Source of the DNA: Cryptomeria japonica
Lineage: Eukaryota > Streptophyta > Pinopsida > Cupressales > Cupressaceae
Direction of reading: 5' to 3'
NCBI RefSeq assembly: GCF_030272615.1
Contig: NW_026729310.1
Span: 1-64,000, forward strand
DNA length: 64,000 nucleotides
Position numbers and translations under genes: made by a program. Numbering within the stretch: position 1 is the first letter of the stretch; every line of letters starts with the position of its first letter. This document shows positions 58,444 through 64,000 of this stretch, piece after piece. The notes under the pieces are model-generated. The model saw nothing but the letters and a program-made list of their open reading frames with translations. It was not told where the DNA came from and did no database searches.

Positions 58444-59672
58444 TGTTAGGTCTTACTTGGAAGTCTAATGTATTGAGAGGGGAGGGGTGAATCAGTACTT
58501 CAAAACTTTTCTTGAAAAATAGTTTTACTGATAAACACAAACTATGTATTGCTAATCTCAAAGATATAAAATACCTAAACATAATCATAAAGATAACATG
58601 CATCAAAATATCACTCCATAACACAATGATTTTTGGTCACGCAGAAACTCTTGGTTAGAGAGAAAAACTGTGGTGGGGATGGCACCCACAACTTCACTAC
58701 TGCAGTAATCAAGATTACTCGGTTAGAGCTACATGTTTAGCCATTTTTGATAGCTTAACCTGTTAGGAGTATAAAGATCTTTAGATCCACCTTGCTAAAG
58801 GATTTTACAAACACTTCTACAAAATGTTGTACCTGGTTAAAGGCTTTACAATTTATAGACTTTATTAGAGTCTTTTACCCTGTTAAAGGTTTCTATTACA
58901 ACTTAATATTTCAATCAAAATCTTTACAAAATATCTGCAACTTCACATCTAAAATGTTATAGCAGACTCTATGTGCTTAATATGAAATTACCTTGCTCAT
59001 AGCATTCCTTGGTAATTGATAAATCAGCTCAGTAACCACTTTTGTATTCTCTATTCCTTAAACTGTTCTCTGAAACCTTCTCGATAACCTGTGATTACCT
59101 CTGTCAATCTTATTCCTTCATGCTTGACTCAATCATTCCTTCGTCTCTCTTCTCTTGATTGACCTTACACGTCATCTTCTTTTTCATGTACTCAAATCAT
59201 TCTATTTATATAGATCTCTGAGATGATGATCTGTTCATGCTTTGATCATACAAACATGTTTTATTGAATGAATAAACATAGAAATTATTTCATTGGATAT
59301 TCTTCCTCAAAATCATACAAAATCTTTAAATGCAATTTCCTATGTAGTAACGGTTTCATCTTCTCGAATTATGTAACACGTTTCACATGTGTCCAAGTTC
59401 ATTGAATCTGGTAACACGTTTTCACTCGGTTCAGATTAACTCGGTATACCTTCTTTGCTACTCGGTAAACATATAAACTTTACTTGGTAGACATTATGCA
59501 TATGTATCAATTCATAGCTTGGTGTGTATCAACTCGGTAACTTGTCTTTCTTCTGTAACCGACACCGGTGACCTTGGTGTTTACTAACTGGACTTTTCAG
59601 TAGTATTAACTGACTAGAGTATATAGAATGACTTTGGGCATAAAACTAATGATAACTTAGTAAATAGCAACA
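58444..59672 (-). repeat. Element 2, 5' LTR
   Basis: Complete LTR, TGTTGCTATT at 59672 to CCTAACA at 58444 on the minus strand. It is followed by the primer site. Hairpin at 58470-58498. Confidence 0.93.
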
Positions 59673-59869
59673 ATCCAGGATTTCATAACTAAGGTTAATG
59701 ATTTGAGAGAACAATGTAAAGAATGTGGTATTGAGAAAAAGGACATTCAGTTGATCTAAAATATACTAAATAAATTGGGTCCTGAGTATGCATCTTTTAT
59801 TTCTATCTTTCATACTCATAGGATAACTATGGTATTGACTTATGTTAAGCCTTCATTCCCGTCTTTTTC
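59673..59869 (+). repeat. Duplicated flank, right copy (197 bp)
   Basis: Repeats host gag sequence 51465-51660 with one extra base (gtcctgagtatg against gtcctagtatg). The gag reading continues from here. Confidence 0.93.
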
Positions 59870-61102
59870 TGAGATGTTGATACATGAACAACATAAGCTT
59901 CTTTCTATAGGTCTCATTAAGCCATCAAAGCATCGGGCCTTGTTGGTTAATTATTCTAAGAGATAGAAAGAGTCGGGACAATTTGACAAGAAACAAAAGA
60001 ACTTCAAGAACAAGCAACATACAAATCAAGCATAGAATAAATCATCTTCAAAAGGTGGTTTATCTAAAAAGGAGAAGTCCGCTTACTCATATTTCAAGAG
60101 GACTAGACATGAAGAACATTCTTGTTATAAGAAGGATATTGATGAACTAAAATATCTTCTTAAGAAGAATAACATTGATCTACCTTCTCAAATGCTTGAG
60201 TCAACTTCTTCTTTTGATTCAAAATAGTCAGGATCTACAAAGGTAAAAGGTCATGCAAGAATTGCTTCTAAAGAAACTAAAGGTAAAGGTAAATATCTTT
60301 GTGCTACAAGTTGTGAACCAGGGAGATGGTTCCTAGATTTTGGAGCTTCTCATCGTATGACTTTTATATAGTATATGTTCTCTTCGTTTGAGCCTTGACT
60401 TATGCCACCTATTCTGATGGGAAACAACACTTAAATGAGTGTAGTTGGGAAATTTTATATTGATATTGGGGATGACACATTCAATGGTGTGTTGTGTGTA
60501 CCTTATTTGTCAAACAATCTTCTTTCCATCTATCAAATCACCCATGGTAGAGTAGGGAAGACTATGGAGTTCACACCTGATTCAGTTATCATTTGAGACT
60601 TGGAAAGAAGAGAGATAATTATCACTGGGATGGTGGATCATGCGTCTCGGTTATATACCTTTTTATACTTTGCACCTAATGATGGTTCTGATCCTTTGGT
60701 TGTTGATCACATTCCTAGTGTGAACATTGATTTTGAGAACTTTGGTTACTTGAACTTGGGTATTCTCACATCAAATCCAATTATTGAACCTTGCATTCCT
60801 TCTCCTCCATCTACCATTTATTTTGAGGATACTTGTATCATTATATCTATGGCTACTTGTGATTCAATGCAGCAGAGAATACATCGTCTTCCTTTCTTGG
60901 GATGACTATTTGACAGACATTGCAGATTTATTTGTGGAGTCTCATATCTTAGACTTGGGAGACACTATTCATGGTATTCATCTTCTCTTTGATGAAGTTA
61001 ATTCTTCTTCAGTTGTTGTGGAGGAACCTTTGGATTCTCTTGTTCATTCTCCACATTATCATTCATCACAGTTTGACTTGAGTGTGGATACTTTTGAGTA
61101 GC
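59870..61102 (+). pseudogene. Gag end and protease of the gag-only copia
   Basis: Continues gag (LIHEQHKLLSIGLIKPSKHR), then a K/N/S-rich tail and a knuckle relic, YSYFKRTRHEEHSC, in which the first two Cys are Tyr and Phe. Protease motif WFLDFGASHRMTF (consensus W-x-x-D-S-G-A-S-H-M-T) at about 60330, then LCVPYLSNNLLSIYQITHG. A pre-integrase-like DLERREIIITGMVDHASRLY follows at about 60598. The remaining frame (to TAG 61100-61102) shows no integrase or RT motif. Confidence 0.82.
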
Positions 61103-61682
61103 ATTTGGAGGAGGCATCTTTATTCTTAGAGGAGATTCATGAGTTTTTGGATCTTGTTCAACATGCATCTCTACTAGGTTCTAGATTGTCATCTTCATTA
61201 GTGTAGCCTAGAAAACCTAATTTGGACATGACCACTTTTAGCATCGATATGAAGACACCTGAGCAGTATTCAAAGACTTCATACATTTTCTGCTTTCTTC
61301 TTGCATATTCATTTCAGGAATGGGAAGATAGTCTACATTCACCTTTGGTTTTATTTCTTCCTAAGTGGAGAGATGTTGTTCGATGATCATGGTCCATCTT
61401 CTACATCCAGTTTTGAGCATCAACCATTGGTTTAGTTGATTACTTTTGGGAAGGATACATAGTCTTTCTTATCTTTTCTATTTCGGAGAGGGCTTCTTCC
61501 TTGTATGGGATTCTTTCTTGTGTTGGTAAATTTCTTTTCTTTTCTCTCTTTTGGGGAGGATTTTTGTCCCACTAGGTTTTCTCCTTTTCTCCATTTGCGA
61601 GAGATTGTTTGTACATGGGTACCTGACATGGCCTTGTAGTTGGGATCCATCTTTGTGTCTTTTCACCCACCAAAGCTATGCT
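61103..61682 (+). other. 3' untranslated part of the gag-only copia
   Basis: About 580 bp without a recognised motif, between the last coding remnant and the polypurine tract. Short minus-strand frames here are not supported. Confidence 0.5.
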
Positions 61683-61692
61683 AAAGGGGGGG
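61683..61692 (+). promoter_or_regulatory. Polypurine tract of the gag-only copia
   Basis: AAAGGGGGGG directly upstream of the 3' LTR TGTTAG. Confidence 0.88.
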
Positions 61693-62192
61693 TGTTAGTG
61701 TAGGTTTTTATTTTCTATTATATTAGGGAATATTTATTTTTTCTACACATTATTAAGCTTTCCTAGGTTATATTAGAATGGTTAGAATGAGGGCATGCGG
61801 TATAATCCTACAATCACATGTGTCATTCGTACCCACATTTGGGTGGTTAAATATCACACCCTCTTTTGGATTTATTTGCCACCTCCCCATAACCAATTCT
61901 TGTCTTCACCTAAGTTGGCATAACCATGTACTTGGAATTTACCAAGTAGTCAAAGCTCTCTCCTATTTTGGGCTACAAGGAGTTATTATTCCTCTTGGTT
62001 TTATATCCCAATATTTTTCTATATAAACATTCCCTCACCTCTCTTATGATAATTATTGAGAAGAGAACACTAGCTCATATTGTGAGTCTAGTTCAGTGCT
62101 AGGAGAGTGTTGAGTTTTGTTCATCTCTGGATTCTTGTCTTGCTTTCCTTCAATCACATTGATCTTAGGTGGCTTCACAGCTAAATTTAACA
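61693..62192 (+). repeat. 3' LTR of the gag-only copia
   Basis: Pairs with 49222-49723 over its whole length, ending AAATTTAACA. Confidence 0.9.
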
Positions 62193-64000
62193 AGAATATT
62201 TTGAAAAATTCTTTTATTTAGGTCAAAATATGCTTTTCGTACACGTGCATAGAATGATCCTAAAAAGGTAATTTTTAAACTTTGGTTTCTAGATATGACT
62301 ATTAAAAAACAATTTGTATCATTATACTATTAAAATAAATTATATACTTGGAAATTAGACTTTGAGTACTACATTTCACATTACTAGTGTCTTTTAAGAT
62401 TCAATATTTAAGTGCTTCAAATTTTTAAGTCAATTGTGAAAAATTCTCAAAAATCAAGAAAAATACTTCCACTTTTTGGCCAAAAAGTGGACTCAACTTC
62501 TTGCACACACTCATTGCTTAAACCTTTTCATTTTTCCTCCAAATTCATCTTTTCAACATCATGAAATATTCTTCTTGCTTGCTAACACTTCTCTTGCATT
62601 ATACAACACTCTCTCATTCTTTCTTTCATTTACAACACTTTGCATATAGCATTATCATGGCATTCCTAGTGCTATAGTGGTATTATTAACATTATATTAT
62701 TGTCATTCAAAAAATATCATTGTTACTTTTTAAATTCTCACCAATTCGTTTCACCAGTGTGTTATTTGACATTTGTGCTTAGGAATGATGACTCTTTGGA
62801 GTTGTTTACATATTGGCTTGATATCATTAGCTTACTATTTATTTATTTTTGGTGTCTTTTTATCTCAATCTTGTCTAAGGATATGTGTAGAGATAGAAAC
62901 ACCAAAGCAAAGGCTTGATCGAGGCAACCTCCTACACAATCGCCCAACCGTTCACTTTGGTCTTATCTGTGTATGTATAGGTCGAAAAACTATCTAGAAG
63001 GACGCTCTAGAGCTACAAAAGCATCTTTGGTGACATTTAAAACCACTCCTTTTGTATTTGATCCTTTCTAAAATTTATAGTACATAGTCTTTCATATTTT
63101 CAACTATGTATTATATTTTCATTATTTAAAGTGTTATAAAGATCATTTTGCATCTATGTATGGTAGTTCTTATTTTTTGTCCATAAAAGGTACTACCATT
63201 TTGCACTATCATCCTAGACCCATGTGTTTTTTTTAGACAAAGAGTTCACTGAGTTTCCCAAGAGACCTCTATGGTCTGTATTTCTAATTTTTGAAATCTA
63301 AAGGGTCTAGTTAATTTATATGCTTGATTGGAACACACATTTATTTATTAAGTAGTGAAAAAACTTGAAGGTCATAGTTATCTAAGGCTTGTTTGAGTGG
63401 AGGGTTAAGATTTGAATCCTTGAGGGGTTTGATTATCCTTTGTAGTGGTTCAGTTTTGGGTTTGATTATCTTTCACAGTGGTTCATTTTGCATACTCTAT
63501 AGTGTTCTTGTTATGAAAAATGTGTATGAGTCATAACAAAAGCATATTACAATGTGCATACACTATCTTGTATAAAACATGCGATCATTTTGAAGAACTG
63601 TAAATATCAAACATTTTTCATCCACACATCTTTGTTGACATGCCCTAATGTGCTATAATTTTTCCTTGTAAATGATATTTCTTTTAATCTATTTTTACTT
63701 GTAATTTCACTCCTTGTAATCTATGTGAAATGCTTGGTGATTATTATATTCTTTGTTCTTATTAGGAAAAAATATCATGTGTTTTATTAGTTCCATAGAC
63801 TCTTCCATCACTCAAGAATTCACTTTGAGCTATATTTATGGTTTCTTGAGTGTTATTTCATGTTTTTACAAGAAAAAATATGACAAAATCATTGTTACTT
63901 CTAGATTTGACAAGAAAGTTTTCCTTATTTTCTTATTTTTTCCCTATTATTAGATGTCTAGTTTGTTACTCTATATTCTTATCTTTTTCTCTTTCATATT
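62193..64000. other. Unassigned AT-rich DNA at the right edge
   Basis: No gene, RNA gene or complete element recognised. Open frames near 62700-62997 and 63753-63953 show no family motif. The region may continue a feature beyond the window. Confidence 0.5.

Larger units (their letters stand above)
51661..59672 (-). mobile_element. Element 2: sister of element 1 (non-autonomous LTR element, no pol)
   Basis: 8,012 bp on the minus strand: 5' LTR (1,229 bp), Met-tRNA primer site, gag-like ORF with zinc knuckles, ORF2, four polypurine-tract copies, 3' LTR (1,216 bp). The outer end of the 3' LTR lacks its last 13 bp (the partner has tgttaggtcttac). The insertion is bordered not by 5 bp but by a 196-197 bp direct repeat of target sequence. 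Both ORFs are colinear with element 1, and each keeps one frame broken only by stops. Confidence 0.92.
49222..62192 (+). mobile_element. Short copia-type element with gag and protease only, split by element 2
   Basis: LTRs of 502 and 500 bp (TGTTAGTGTAGG to AAATTTAACA), a degenerate Met-tRNA primer site and a polypurine tract. Without element 2 and one copy of the duplicated flank it is about 4.76 kb. The internal region encodes a gag_UBN2-type gag, a protease motif and a pre-integrase-like stretch, then ends. There is no integrase core, RT or RNase H, and no room for them before the polypurine tract. Flanks agagg (49217-49221) and agaat (62193-62197) match only 3/5, so the target duplication is uncertain. 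The LTRs look roughly one-tenth diverged, older than element 2. Confidence 0.85.

Noticed and set aside
49217-62197. Clean target duplication for the gag-only copia
   Set aside because: agagg and agaat match at three of five positions only, so a true duplication cannot be claimed.
1-64000. tRNA, rRNA genes, CRISPR arrays, bacterial operons or organellar gene clusters
   Set aside because: None seen on either strand. Regular short repeats present are LTR minisatellites or local duplications without spacers of CRISPR type.

Overview
Organism. This is nuclear DNA of a seed plant, most likely a gymnosperm with a large genome. It is AT-rich, has no bacterial gene organisation, contains one compact four-exon class III peroxidase gene, and is otherwise mostly old LTR retrotransposons nested inside each other. 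The species cannot be told from the sequence.

Layout. 1-3.5 kb: unassigned. 3.77-5.00 kb (minus): an intact secretory class III peroxidase, the only gene here with an undamaged reading frame. 5.1-6.7 kb: short tandem repeats. 6.73-14.78 kb: a roughly 545-bp tandem duplication; its first copy is split by element 1, a 6.9-kb LTR element on the minus strand. 14.8-20.0 kb: mostly unassigned, with a decayed multi-exon coding remnant at 18.3-19.3 kb. 20.02-46.84 kb: an old Sirevirus-like Ty1/copia element on the plus strand. It carries a TIR DNA element in its 5' LTR, an antisense SINE in its 3' LTR, a solo LTR inside its pol, and a 15.8-kb Ty3/gypsy (Tat-like) element inside its 3' LTR. That gypsy element holds a further 4.28-kb solo LTR. 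46.9-48.2 kb: remnants of a coding sequence on the minus strand. 49.22-62.19 kb: a short copia-type element with gag and protease only, interrupted by element 2 (8.0 kb, minus), a relative of element 1. 62.2-64 kb: unassigned.

How the parts relate. Elements 1 and 2 share one unusual plan: LTR, an initiator-Met-tRNA primer site, a coiled-coil/zinc-knuckle gag-like ORF, a second ORF of about 1,070-1,110 codons, repeated polypurine tracts, LTR. Neither has protease, integrase, reverse transcriptase or RNase H. They look like a non-autonomous family that would borrow enzymes from a Sirevirus-like copia such as the one at 20-46 kb. The Tat-like element has lost RT and the integrase core, and carries an antisense, apparently spliced ORF with a plant mobile domain (MAIN/MAIL1-type). 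Target-site duplications were read directly for most insertions. They give a relative order: the copia first, then the Tat-like element, SINE, TIR element and solo LTRs.

Limits. All calls were made by eye. Family names rest on remembered motifs, divergence figures are rough, and no searches or folding were run.
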